Positions 14,389 to 23,835 of a stretch of 64,000 nucleotides of DNA are shown one piece after another. The notes beneath the pieces were generated by a model. The model saw only the letters and a list, made by a program, of their open reading frames with translations, was not told the DNA's origin and did no database searches. A program made the translations under genes and the position numbers. Source of the stretch: Oscillospiraceae bacterium (GTDB lineage Bacteria; Bacillota; Clostridia; Oscillospirales; Ruminococcaceae); contig SVNC01000005.1 in NCBI GenBank assembly GCA_015067025.1, positions 1-64,000 of the forward strand, in the 5' to 3' direction. How positions within the stretch are numbered: position 1 is the first letter of the stretch; each line of letters starts with the position of its first letter.

Positions 14389-16293
14389 TTACGCATTCGC
14401 AAAATTACCCGTATAAAGCTGATAATATTTGCCCTTTGCATCAATAAGCTCATCATGTGAGCCTCTTTCAATTATACGACCCTTTTCGAGTACCATAATG
14501 CAATCAGAATTGCGGATGGTTGACAGTCTGTGAGCAATTACAAAAGTAGTTCTGCCCTTCATAAGTGCATCCATACCTGCTTGTACAAGCTTTTCAGTTC
14601 TTGTATCAATAGAAGAAGTCGCTTCGTCTAAGATGAGAACAGGAGGATCGGCAACAGCCGCTCTTGCAATTGATAAAAGCTGTCTTTGTCCCTGACTTAA
14701 ATTGCTTCCGCTACCCGTAAGCATTGTGTTATAGCCTTCAGGGAGACGTCTTATAAAGCTGTCTGCGTTGGCAAGCTTTGCTGCTGCAATACATTCTTCA
14801 TCGGTAGCGTCAAGCTTTCCGTAGCGGATATTATCAAGAACCGTACCTGTAAAGAGCTGAGTTTCCTGAAGTACGATACCGAGGGATTTTCTGAGTTCTG
14901 ATTTCTTTATCTTTGTTATGTTGATGTTATCATATCTTATCTTGCCATCCTGAATATCATAAAAACGGTTGATAAGATTTGTGATGGTAGTTTTACCTGC
15001 ACCGGTAGAGCCTACAAAGGCTATCTTTTGACCCGGCTTTGCATAAAGCACGATATCGTGCAGTACCATCTTTTCATCGTTGTAGCCGAAATCTACGCCA
15101 TCGAATACAACTTCACCCTCCATTTTGGTATAGGTGACAGTACCCTCAGCCTTATGAGGATGCTTCCACGCCCAGTGACCTGTACGCTTTTCGCTTTCCT
15201 CAATCGTTCCATCGGGATGGATTATTGCATTTACGATTTCGACGTAGCCCTCGTCTTCTTCGGGCTTGCTGTCCATAAGATCAAATAATCTGCCTGCACC
15301 GGCTGAAGCCATTACGATAAAGCCTATCTGCTGGCTGAGCTGTGCTATCGGCATATTGAAGTTTTTGTTGAGTCCCACAAAGGCAATGATTATACCGAGA
15401 GTAAGACCGCCAAAGCCGTTTATAGCAAGAATAGCTCCAAGTACAGATACTAAAACGTAGCTTATATTACCGATATTTGCGTTTATCGGCATCATTATGT
15501 TAGCATAGGTATTTGCCTTATCTGCACTGTCACGGAGTCTTTCGTTTATCTTTGCAAAATCCTCACAAGCCTTATCCTCGTGACAGAATACCTTTACAAC
15601 CTTCTGACCGTCAAGCATCTCTTCGATAAAGCCGTTTGTAGCACCTAAGTCAGCCTGCTGTCTGCCGAAATACTTTCCACTTTTACCGCCGATCGTCTTT
15701 GAAATGAAGAGCATTACTACAGCCATTGAAACTGACATTATGGTCATCGGAATATTCATACTTACCATACTTACAAAAGCAAAAACAATTGTAATGGTAG
15801 AGCTTATGATCTGCGGACAGCTCTGTGAAATGAACTGTCTGAAGGTATCAATATCGTTTGTAAATACAGACATTATATCGCCGTGCTGATGAGTGTCAAA
15901 ATACTTTATCGGCAGGTTCTGCATATTCTTGAACAAGTCGTCGCGGAAGCAACGCAGAGTACCCTGAGTAACGTTTACCATTATTCTTCCGTGGGTGTAG
16001 TTTGCAATAAGTCCGATAACGTAGATTATTGCAAGCTTTATAATTGCATTTAAAAGTCCTGAAAAATCGGGATCGGTGCTTCCGATAAGCGGCTTTATAT
16101 AATCATCTACAAGGGACTGTATAAATATCATACCGTACATGGTACAAAGAGCCTGTACTACGATGCATATAAGCACTACGATACAGCTCACCTTGTAGTG
16201 GCTTACGGTGTACTTCATTATTCGTCCGAGGTCGCTTATCTTTACCTTAGGAAATTCAGGAGCAGGAGCATTATTTCTGTTATTCTTTTTCAT
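14389..16293 (-). CDS. ABC exporter half-transporter, subunit B
   Basis: 634 residues: about six membrane helices (50-330), then an ATPase with Walker A GSTGAGKTT, signature LSQGQRQL, Walker B VLILDEATSSID and switch His (VIAHRLS). The catalytic Glu is present, but the signature is LSQGQ rather than LSGGQ. A 60-residue insert before the ATPase (HPDGTIEESEKRTGHWAWKH) is typical of the YheH/TM288-like subunit. It follows the gene at 16306-18048 by 12 bases and pairs with it as a heterodimeric multidrug or lipid exporter. Confidence 0.88.
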   Translation of the reverse strand: MKKNNRNNAPAPEFPKVKISDLGRIMKYTVSHYKVSCIVVLICIVVQALCTMYGMIFIQSLVDDYIKPLIGSTDPDFSGLLNAIIKLAIIYVIGLIANYTHGRIMVNVTQGTLRCFRDDLFKNMQNLPIKYFDTHQHGDIMSVFTNDIDTFRQFISQSCPQIISSTITIVFAFVSMVSMNIPMTIMSVSMAVVMLFISKTIGGKSGKYFGRQQADLGATNGFIEEMLDGQKVVKVFCHEDKACEDFAKINERLRDSADKANTYANIMMPINANIGNISYVLVSVLGAILAINGFGGLTLGIIIAFVGLNKNFNMPIAQLSQQIGFIVMASAGAGRLFDLMDSKPEEDEGYVEIVNAIIHPDGTIEESEKRTGHWAWKHPHKAEGTVTYTKMEGEVVFDGVDFGYNDEKMVLHDIVLYAKPGQKIAFVGSTGAGKTTITNLINRFYDIQDGKIRYDNINITKIKKSELRKSLGIVLQETQLFTGTVLDNIRYGKLDATDEECIAAAKLANADSFIRRLPEGYNTMLTGSGSNLSQGQRQLLSIARAAVADPPVLILDEATSSIDTRTEKLVQAGMDALMKGRTTFVIAHRLSTIRNSDCIMVLEKGRIIERGSHDELIDAKGKYYQLYTGNFANA

Positions 16294-16305
16294 ACGTCCA
16301 CCTCC

Positions 16306-18048
16306 TTAATTCTGGGGACGGTCGAAGTCGCCGCCGCCCTTTACTTGAGATTCATAGATATCGCTGTAAATCTCGTTATTCTTAAGGAGATTTTCGTGGG
16401 TATCAAAGCCGTTTACTTCACCATCGTCAAGCACTATTATTCTGTCCGCATCCTGAACGCTTGAAATTCGCTGAGCAATGATTATCTTTGTAGTACCTGG
16501 GATTATTTCTCTCATAGCCTGTTTTATTTTGGCGTCAGTGGCAGTATCAACGGCACTTGTAGAGTCGTCAAGTATCAGTATTTTGGGGTTCTTGAGCAAT
16601 GCTCTTGCAATACAGAGTCTCTGCTTCTGGCCGCCGGATACGTTTGCACCGCCACGCTCGATAAAGGTGTTGTATTTAAGGGGCATAGCTTCTATAAACT
16701 CGTCAGCACAAGCGGCCTTACAAGCGGCAATGCATTCTTCTTCGGTGGCATTTTCATAACCCCAGCGAAGGTTATCAAGTATAGTGCCTGAAAACAGTAC
16801 GTTTTTTTGTAATACAACTGATACCTGGTTTCTCAAGAATTCAAGATCGTATTCTCTTACGTCCTTACCGCCTACGTACACGGTACCTTCTGTTACGTCG
16901 TAAAGTCTGCTGATAAGGTTTATAAGGCTTGTTTTACCGCAGCCTGTACCACCAATGATACCGATAGTTTCACCTGATTTTATTTTAAGATTTATATCTG
17001 ATAAAACTTCCTTTTCACTGGTTTTATGATAGGAGAAATGTACGTTTTTAAATTCGATTGATCCATCTCTCATTATAGTTTCAGGTTTTAGAGGGTTCTT
17101 TATATCAGGTTCCTCTCTTAATACTTCGGATATTCTCTTTATACTTGCAACACTCATAGTAAGCATTACAAAGATAAATGAAAGCATCATAAGAGACATT
17201 AATGAACTCATTATGTAGGAGAACATTGAGCTTAGCTGTCCTAATTCCATAGAGCCGTTTACAACGAGAGAAGCACCAAGCCAGCATACAGTCAGCATAC
17301 AACTGTAGATAGCAAGATTCATAACGGGAGAGTTAAAAACGAGTATGCTTTCAGCCTTCTTGAATATCTTATAGATATCGCCTGACGCCTTTGTGAATTT
17401 CTCTTTTTCGTAATCTTCACGTACAAAGGATTTTACAACTCTGATGCCTGATATGTTTTCCTGAACGCTTGCATTAAGTGCGTCATATTTCTTAAAGGCA
17501 ACGTTAAACACCTTCATAACGGATATCATGATTATTCCAAGTGCTATGATGAGAAACAGCATCGCTATAAGGAAGATAACGCTCATATCAGGGCTTATCA
17601 TAAAGCACATAATAATACTGCAGGTGAGCATTATCGGAGCACGCACCGCAATTCTTACTATCATCTGATAGGCGTTCTGTACGTTGGTTATGTCTGTAGT
17701 CATTCTCGTGACTAAGCCTGCCGTACTGAATTTATCAATGTTTGAAAAGGAAAAACGCTGTATGTTTTTAAACATACTTTCTCTCAAATTACTTGCGAGA
17801 CCTGTGGAGGCTCTTGCGGCATACTTACCTGAAAGCATACCCGAAACAAGACTGATTGCCGCTACAACGAGCATTATCCCACCGTAGATAAGTGCTTTTC
17901 CTATATCTCCTTTATCTACACCGTCATCAATGAGCAAAGCCATTACAAAGGGGAGTATAACCTCCATAATAACTTCAAGAATGGTGAAGAAGGGAGCAAG
18001 CAGGGATTCTTTTGTATATTTTCCTACCTGTGCTAAGATTTCTTTCAT
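16306..18048 (-). CDS. ABC exporter half-transporter, subunit A (degenerate site)
   Basis: 580 residues with about six membrane helices (10-320), then Walker A GGTGCGKTS, signature VSGGQKQRL and Walker B ILILDDSTSAVD, where Asp replaces the catalytic Glu. The switch His is also altered (IIAQRIS). Together with the LSQGQ of its partner, all deviations fall in one of the two ATP sites, the asymmetry known for BmrCD and TM287/288. The start is ATG 18048 (MKEILAQVGKY) with AAGGA eight bases upstream; the longer frame from 18081 adds a GAAA-repeat-coded tail. Confidence 0.88.
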   Translation of the reverse strand: MKEILAQVGKYTKESLLAPFFTILEVIMEVILPFVMALLIDDGVDKGDIGKALIYGGIMLVVAAISLVSGMLSGKYAARASTGLASNLRESMFKNIQRFSFSNIDKFSTAGLVTRMTTDITNVQNAYQMIVRIAVRAPIMLTCSIIMCFMISPDMSVIFLIAMLFLIIALGIIMISVMKVFNVAFKKYDALNASVQENISGIRVVKSFVREDYEKEKFTKASGDIYKIFKKAESILVFNSPVMNLAIYSCMLTVCWLGASLVVNGSMELGQLSSMFSYIMSSLMSLMMLSFIFVMLTMSVASIKRISEVLREEPDIKNPLKPETIMRDGSIEFKNVHFSYHKTSEKEVLSDINLKIKSGETIGIIGGTGCGKTSLINLISRLYDVTEGTVYVGGKDVREYDLEFLRNQVSVVLQKNVLFSGTILDNLRWGYENATEEECIAACKAACADEFIEAMPLKYNTFIERGGANVSGGQKQRLCIARALLKNPKILILDDSTSAVDTATDAKIKQAMREIIPGTTKIIIAQRISSVQDADRIIVLDDGEVNGFDTHENLLKNNEIYSDIYESQVKGGGDFDRPQN

Positions 18049-18098
18049 TCTTTCTATCCTTTCTTTCTTTCTTTCTTTCATTCAATACATACTCTATT

Positions 18099-18127
18099 AT
18101 AATACTACATTTTTAACCGAATGTAAA
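18099..18127 (-). promoter_or_regulatory. ABC exporter promoter
   Basis: On the minus strand TTTACA (18127-18122), 17 bases, TATTAT (18104-18099). The rest of 18130-18320 is very AT-rich and shows nothing else I can name. Confidence 0.6.
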
Positions 18128-18319
18128 GCAGAACAACCACTCAAAAATTCACTAAATTATATCATTTAAAAGCCTTTATTTTGTAAAAAATCTTGTAAAA
18201 ATCTGTGAATACTTTCTTGTTATTTTATAGTAACCGGTAAAAAATTAGTGTAATTGCATAAATTACATAAATATTTTATTATAAAATAAACAAAATTGTT
18301 TATTTTAAACAAAATATAC

Positions 18320-18348
18320 TGGACTTTTAGAATTGCGTATGGTATAAT
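18320..18348 (+). promoter_or_regulatory. Promoter for the EI-like gene
   Basis: TGGACT (18320-18325), 17 bases, TATAAT (18343-18348), with ATGG just before the -10. The leader to the start codon is about 70 nt and shows no clear structure. Confidence 0.6.
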
Positions 18349-18426
18349 TAGGATGAAAAATAGGAAAATATTATCTATTTTGTTTTGCAATACGGAAGGA
18401 CGGTTAAAAGAACAGGCGGTGATCTT

Positions 18427-19140
18427 ATGCTGATAACAAAAGAAAGACGGAAGGTTGCACTTAAGGGTATCGGAATTTCCGGCGGTGTCGCTACGGGCAG
18501 ACTTTGTTATTTCACAAGATACACCTTTGACAATATGCCCGAAACCTCGGATGATCCTAACAGAGAAATAGATAAATGGATAAACGCTGTAACTACAGCC
18601 TGCGAACAACTCGGCAGACTGAGTGACGTAACGAAGCGTCGTGCAGGTGCAGGTATGGCGGCACTTTTTGAAGCACATCTCGTAATGCTCAGCGACGTGG
18701 AGTTCGGCGACAGGGTATCGGAATTTATTCATTCCTATGGAATGTCGGCAGAAACGGCAATACACAAGACCGCTCAGGAATTTTATAATATGTTTGCAGC
18801 TATGGATGATGAGTATATGAGCGCCAGATGTATGGATGTAATTGATATAGCTATAAGGGTACTCAGCATTATGGTAGGATGTGAAGAGAGGTTTGACGAT
18901 ATATCGCCTGAGTCTATAATGCTATCAAGTTTTCTCACTCCCAGCGAAGCGGCAAATATGATGTTTTCAGGTGTATCGGGCTTTGTACTCAGTAACGCTG
19001 ACAAAAACAGTCATACTGCAATACTTGCAAGAACACTTGGCGTTCCGCTTATAAGCGGCATAGATGCGGACAGAAGCTTTGCATATGTAGGAGCGGAAGC
19101 AACGATAAACGGAAGTACGGGAGAGGTAAAATTTATTTAA
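18427..19140 (+). CDS. PTS enzyme I-like protein lacking the PEP-binding domain
   Basis: 237 residues that align with the N-terminal half of PTS enzyme I: KGIGISGGVATGRLCYF at the start, the HPr-binding helical part (ALFEAHLVMLSD and AMDDEYMSARCMDVIDIA), then the swivelling domain with NSHTAILARTLGVPLISG, where His196 is the residue phosphorylated in enzyme I. Full enzyme I has about 570 residues; the TIM-barrel that binds PEP is absent and the gene ends cleanly with a terminator. No HPr or EII gene is nearby. It could take phosphate from another donor, bind HPr, or regulate. Start ATG 18427 with GGCGGTGA upstream. Confidence 0.8.
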   Translation: MLITKERRKVALKGIGISGGVATGRLCYFTRYTFDNMPETSDDPNREIDKWINAVTTACEQLGRLSDVTKRRAGAGMAALFEAHLVMLSDVEFGDRVSEFIHSYGMSAETAIHKTAQEFYNMFAAMDDEYMSARCMDVIDIAIRVLSIMVGCEERFDDISPESIMLSSFLTPSEAANMMFSGVSGFVLSNADKNSHTAILARTLGVPLISGIDADRSFAYVGAEATINGSTGEVKFI

Positions 19141-19152
19141 AATAACAAGTAC

Positions 19153-19180
19153 GACTGCTCATTTAACGTGGGCAGTCTTT
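19153..19180 (+). terminator. Terminator of the EI-like gene
   Basis: GACTGCTC (19153-19160) pairs with GGGCAGTC (19170-19177) with one G-T pair, followed by TTTTCTT. Confidence 0.8.
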
Positions 19181-19182
19181 TC

Positions 19183-19211
19183 TTGACATAAATAGCAAAC
19201 GGTGGTATAAT
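19183..19211 (+). promoter_or_regulatory. Promoter of the CapA-fusion operon
   Basis: TTGACA (19183-19188), 17 bases, TATAAT (19206-19211): perfect consensus directly after the terminator. Confidence 0.85.
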
Positions 19212-19261
19212 TTAAGTATATGTGTCTATTCCACAGCCATAATGGCGGAAAGGATAAAAGT

Positions 19262-22200
19262 ATGCTGAACGCTCCGAAAAATCTTACTGTAAAAGCACTT
19301 GATACTTCAGCTCTTTCAAGCTGGGATGAAGTGCCGGGTGCAGATGGATATATACTTCACTTCTATCATAACAAAGATAAGGCAAAGTGCTTTAAAACAA
19401 GATACTCGCAGGGTACACAGAAGATGATACTCGGCTTTACAAACGGCGAAAAGTATAAGGTCAGAGTGTGCGCCTTTAAATATGAAAACGGTAATGAGGT
19501 AAAGGGCGAACTATCCGAAGCTGCATCTTTTTCTCCTATCAGCAGAACGCTCAAAGTGCCTAAGGCAATTATCCTTAAAGCCGGAGAAAGCCAAAAAATA
19601 AAATGGGAATACCGCAATACCATTCCCGACGTTACCTTTTACAGTACAGATGAAAGTGTTGCAAGGGTCGATGAAAAGGGAACGATTACCGCTGTCCGCA
19701 AGGGTGTAGCTGATATTGTAGTTAAAATGGACAGCCAGAATACTGCAAAGGTAAGCGTTACTGTAGACCGTGACCTTTACAGAAAGCATAACGAAAAAGC
19801 AGTTATTATGTTATGCGGAGATCTTATGTGTGCTCTTAATCATCAGCGTATGGCGTCAGCTAAAAGCTATGATTTCAGTGACACGTTTGATAAAATAAGA
19901 CCCCATCTTTCTTCTGCGGATTTTTCTGTAGGTGTACTTGAAACTACTTGCTCTGATTCAAATCCATACGAATGTGAAAAGATACGTACCGACAAAGGTA
20001 GCCCCAACTGTAATTCTCCTGCAAGCTTTGTTTCCGCTTTGAAAAATGCAGGATTTGACGGACTGGTTACCGCTAATAACCATAACTGTGATACGGGCTA
20101 TGAAGGACTGAGCAAAACTGTAGAGCTTGTCAGAAAAAATGGACTTTTAAACTTTGGTGCTATGGGGGACAATCCTGTAGTAACTGTAATAAAAGGCATA
20201 AAGGTAGCCTTTATTGCCTGCAATATGATAAGCAACGGACTTGAGGCAGACTGCGACAAGGGTGACGAAAACTGCATAGCAAAATACAACTCAGCATATT
20301 TTGAGAATATGGTAGCTCTTGCAAAGTCAGAGGGAGCGGAATATATCATTGCATATCAGCATTTCGGGAAAATGAATTCTGTACAGGTAAGAGGTGTGCA
20401 GATAAGAACGGTAACCGAAATGGCAAATATCGGAGCAGATTTTATAATAGGCTCACATCCCCATGTTCTACAGAGCTTTGATGTTATAGAAACCGATGAC
20501 GGCAGAAAAGTACCTTGTGCTTATTCTCTCGGCAACTTCCTTACCTCTATGTCAGAGCTTAAGGAAAACAGAGAAAGTGCAATGATAAAGCTTACTCTTT
20601 CAAGAGAAAGCAACGGTATAAAAGCCGAATATTCCTATATTCCCACCCTTGCAACAGACGAAAAGGGCACTGTAGTTATTTCTGCTATTGAAACTCCCGT
20701 TACAGAAAGAGAAAAGGAAGCCTACGACAGAACGGCATCAATACTTGGTAATAAAATTAACGTATCGGGTAAACATAAGGTGCTTTTACAAGGCTCCGTC
20801 GTACTGAGAAAAATATTTGAGACTCAGTCAGATGCCGTAGCAGACAGCGACGCTCTTATATTATCACCTCTTTCACTTTGCTCAAAGACCTATAACGAGC
20901 AGATGACAGATGAAAAGATAACGAGAGTAAGACTTGATATAAAGAAAAATCTTGAAGAGTATATCAAAAACTCCAAATGTGAATACATCGCCATAGATTT
21001 CTATACGGCAGTAGCAATATCGCTTTATAAGCTGGGTGACAGCTATTATACCGCATCAGCGGGCTTTGAAACGTCTAATTTCTATAAAAAGCATAAAAAG
21101 GAATTTACTCTTCTTAAAGCTCCCTTTGATGAGCAGTTATGGAAGGAAAGTCTTAAGACCTATGCAGGTATTATAGGAAAGTATTTTGATAAGGAAAAGA
21201 TAATTCTTGTAAGACTGAGCTTTTCTGATAAAAGAGCAAAATACGACCAGCTGAGAAACGGCGTTAAGCGTGATAACCTTAATAAGCGTATAAGCGAGAT
21301 GGAACAGTATTTCGTTTCTCTTATAAATCCCACGGTAATTGACGTTTCTTCCCATTACTTTGCATCAGGCAACGATGACTCTCCATCCTCTTATGAGCCT
21401 GCTTTCTACACTCACGTTAATAAGATGATTAGCAGGGTGTTTAACGGAGATAGTGCTTTCTATCACTCACAGAAGGATGACGGAATATTTATCGACCGTG
21501 TTATAAAGTACTATGATAATATGACTGCAAGAGCGTATTATAACTGGCTCTTATCCGATACGGATACGGCTGATGTTATTATGAAATACAGCTCAAAGCT
21601 CTTTATCGCTAAGAATAAGGAAAGGCTTTTAACGCTTAAAAATAACCCCTTTGTCACTTTATCTGAAGTAAATCAGTTATTTGCAGATGATATCGGAGCA
21701 GAGGATCTTATAAAAACAGCAAAGGCAATCGACCTTCTTTTAAAGGGAGATATATCACAGCCTTATGATAGCTACAGCGTTATATTTAAAAATGAGCTTA
21801 ATGCAGTAAAGCTGATGTCAAAGCTCCTTACCGAAAAGACAGGCATCCGTACCGAAAAGCATAACTGCGAGCTTTTGTTTATGTTAAAGGACGATGAAGA
21901 AAAGCTTAATGAATATAAAAATAATCTTACAGAAATAAGTGTTGATATCTGGGGTAGCTGTGTTTCAAGAGAAGCGGTCAATTATAATCCGGAGCTGATT
22001 TCTGTAAATAAGTATATTTTTAAGCAGCCTCCGCTTCTTGCATTCGAAAAGGAAATTCCGCACATTGTACCAGAATCGTCAATGTGCTTTAGCGGAAATG
22101 CCTGGAGAAGAAGGACTATAAAAGAGGCCTTTGCCCACGAGGGAACAAGAACCCTTACCGGCAGTAAGTCAAAATGGCTGATAGTTGATTTTTACGATCT

Positions 22201-22735
22201 TATCTGTAATATGATGCTTTTTAAAGACGGGCTTTTTGAAGTGGATGATTTTGTAATGAGAACTGCCTTCTTTAAAGAAATTTCAAAGGACTGCAAAAAG
22301 ACCTATCTGTTTAAGGAAAAGGATACATCCTTCTGTGACAATGCCATAAAGCAGTTTGCACAGTTTGTAAAGAAAAGATACGGCAGTAATATAATTCTTA
22401 TAAAGCTCAGTCTTAAGGATAAATATATAACTCTTGATAATGAAATGGCAGACCTTCGCGACGACGGTACCTTTGCTGAGAAGAAAGAGTTTGTCGAGAG
22501 ATATGAAAAGATATTCTATGAGCTAACGGATTGTTACGTTATAGATGTGGCAAAGCATTTCTATGCAGACGACAGCTTCTCATTAGGCGGAGCACACATC
22601 GTGCATTACGAAAAGGAATTCTATTCCTGCTGTGCAAAGCATATAACGGAAATATTAAAGGGCAGCACAGAAAAGTATTATTCTGATATAGATAAAAACT
22701 ATATCCTTTTAAGAGATCTTAAGCTCAAGAAATAA
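19262..22735 (+). CDS. Multidomain FN3 - Big_2 - CapA - 2x DUF6270-like protein
   Basis: 1157 residues from ATG 19262 (GGAAAGGA upstream). Domains in order: a fibronectin type III-like unit (1-92), a Big_2 Ig-like unit (about 97-168, STDESVARVDEKGTITAV), a CapA/PgsA-type metallophosphatase fold (about 179-465: VIMLCGDLM, ANNHNCDTG, GSHPHVLQS), then two related C-terminal units (about 515-740 and 895-1140) ending VIDVSSHYFASG and VIDVAKHFYADD. The second begins VDIWGSCVSRE like DUF6270. CapA proteins take part in poly-gamma-glutamate or capsule synthesis. No signal peptide or membrane helix is visible, although FN3 and Big_2 units are normally extracellular. Confidence 0.75.
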   Translation: MLNAPKNLTVKALDTSALSSWDEVPGADGYILHFYHNKDKAKCFKTRYSQGTQKMILGFTNGEKYKVRVCAFKYENGNEVKGELSEAASFSPISRTLKVPKAIILKAGESQKIKWEYRNTIPDVTFYSTDESVARVDEKGTITAVRKGVADIVVKMDSQNTAKVSVTVDRDLYRKHNEKAVIMLCGDLMCALNHQRMASAKSYDFSDTFDKIRPHLSSADFSVGVLETTCSDSNPYECEKIRTDKGSPNCNSPASFVSALKNAGFDGLVTANNHNCDTGYEGLSKTVELVRKNGLLNFGAMGDNPVVTVIKGIKVAFIACNMISNGLEADCDKGDENCIAKYNSAYFENMVALAKSEGAEYIIAYQHFGKMNSVQVRGVQIRTVTEMANIGADFIIGSHPHVLQSFDVIETDDGRKVPCAYSLGNFLTSMSELKENRESAMIKLTLSRESNGIKAEYSYIPTLATDEKGTVVISAIETPVTEREKEAYDRTASILGNKINVSGKHKVLLQGSVVLRKIFETQSDAVADSDALILSPLSLCSKTYNEQMTDEKITRVRLDIKKNLEEYIKNSKCEYIAIDFYTAVAISLYKLGDSYYTASAGFETSNFYKKHKKEFTLLKAPFDEQLWKESLKTYAGIIGKYFDKEKIILVRLSFSDKRAKYDQLRNGVKRDNLNKRISEMEQYFVSLINPTVIDVSSHYFASGNDDSPSSYEPAFYTHVNKMISRVFNGDSAFYHSQKDDGIFIDRVIKYYDNMTARAYYNWLLSDTDTADVIMKYSSKLFIAKNKERLLTLKNNPFVTLSEVNQLFADDIGAEDLIKTAKAIDLLLKGDISQPYDSYSVIFKNELNAVKLMSKLLTEKTGIRTEKHNCELLFMLKDDEEKLNEYKNNLTEISVDIWGSCVSREAVNYNPELISVNKYIFKQPPLLAFEKEIPHIVPESSMCFSGNAWRRRTIKEAFAHEGTRTLTGSKSKWLIVDFYDLICNMMLFKDGLFEVDDFVMRTAFFKEISKDCKKTYLFKEKDTSFCDNAIKQFAQFVKKRYGSNIILIKLSLKDKYITLDNEMADLRDDGTFAEKKEFVERYEKIFYELTDCYVIDVAKHFYADDSFSLGGAHIVHYEKEFYSCCAKHITEILKGSTEKYYSDIDKNYILLRDLKLKK

Positions 22736-22753
22736 ACCCGAAAGGAAATAAAA

Positions 22754-23821
22754 ATGCAGGCAGTACAGTATAAATGCCCGAGTTGTGGCGGAAATATAGC
22801 TTTTAATGCAGAAACAGGCTTGTTCTATTGCGAATATTGTAATAGCTCACACACGCTTCAGAAGGTTGTAGCGTCGCACAAGAAAAATGAAAGTATAGAC
22901 CTTACCGATGCTGAAAAGCAGGAAAGACAGACCGAGTTTGAAGAAAACTCTGCTCTTTACACTTGCCCCGGCTGTGGTAGCGAGATCATTGCCGAAAAAA
23001 ACGCGGTGACGATAAATTGCTATTATTGTCATAGCCCTGTGACATTAGTCGGCAGATTATCAGGTGAATATAAGCCAGATTACATCATACCTTTCTCAAT
23101 ATCAAAAGAGCAGGCGGAACAGATATTTCTTGATTTTTGCAAGGATAAGATATATCTTCCTGATGACTTTAAGGACGGTAAGGTGTTAGAAAAGATAACG
23201 GGTGTTTACGTACCCTTCTGGCTTGGTGATTACTCCTTTGATGCAAGAACTATCGCCTCCTGCAGAACACACGAGGATTTGGGTCGCGGCCGTACAAGAG
23301 TCAAGGAATACCAAGCTGACAGAGGTGCGGTTATATACTATGATAACGTGCCTGCCGATGGAGCAAAGCTTATTGATGATGAACTGCTTAATGCACTTCA
23401 GCCTTATAATTACGATGATCTTCAGAATTTCACAATGTCATATCTTACAGGCTTTATGGCGGAAAAATATGACGTTAATGCACAGGCGGCATTATGGCCG
23501 CAGGAAGAAAGAGCAAAACAGCATTGTGCAAAGTTTATGGAGGAGCATCTCAAAAAAACGTATAACTACGCCAAGGTCGATCAGGCAATAGTAGAAAGGC
23601 AGAGTGCAAATTATAAATACGCACTTTTACCCGTATGGTTTTTAGCCTATAAATATAAAGGCAAGGTGTATCAGTACGGCGTAAACGGACAGACAGGCAA
23701 GGTTTCAGGCTCTATTCCGATAGATAATAAGAAGCTTAATCTCCGCTCACTTCTTTACAGTATGTTTGGTGCGGTGTTCGGCTTTGGCATCGGAATGATG
23801 ATCATAGCCTTCTTATCCTGA
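22754..23821 (+). CDS. Double zinc-ribbon membrane protein
   Basis: 355 residues. Two TFIIB-type zinc ribbons open it: YKCPSCGGNI...YCEYC (about 6-34) and YTCPGCGSEI...CYYC (about 69-95). A long middle domain follows with VYVPFWLGDYSFDA and a second VPFW-like element (LLPVWFLAYKYKGKVY). One hydrophobic helix ends the protein (MFGAVFGFGIGMMIIAFLS), so it is probably tail-anchored. The family is common in Clostridia and of unknown role. It follows the CapA-fusion gene by 18 bases and the TPM gene follows by 14, so all three are likely one operon. Confidence 0.8.
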   Translation: MQAVQYKCPSCGGNIAFNAETGLFYCEYCNSSHTLQKVVASHKKNESIDLTDAEKQERQTEFEENSALYTCPGCGSEIIAEKNAVTINCYYCHSPVTLVGRLSGEYKPDYIIPFSISKEQAEQIFLDFCKDKIYLPDDFKDGKVLEKITGVYVPFWLGDYSFDARTIASCRTHEDLGRGRTRVKEYQADRGAVIYYDNVPADGAKLIDDELLNALQPYNYDDLQNFTMSYLTGFMAEKYDVNAQAALWPQEERAKQHCAKFMEEHLKKTYNYAKVDQAIVERQSANYKYALLPVWFLAYKYKGKVYQYGVNGQTGKVSGSIPIDNKKLNLRSLLYSMFGAVFGFGIGMMIIAFLS

Positions 23822-23835
23822 CAGGAGGTGTAGGT

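Noticed and set aside
18049-18426. Possible riboswitch or small RNA in the longest gene-free stretch
   Set aside because: Apart from the two promoters it is AT-rich with no stable stem or recognised aptamer.
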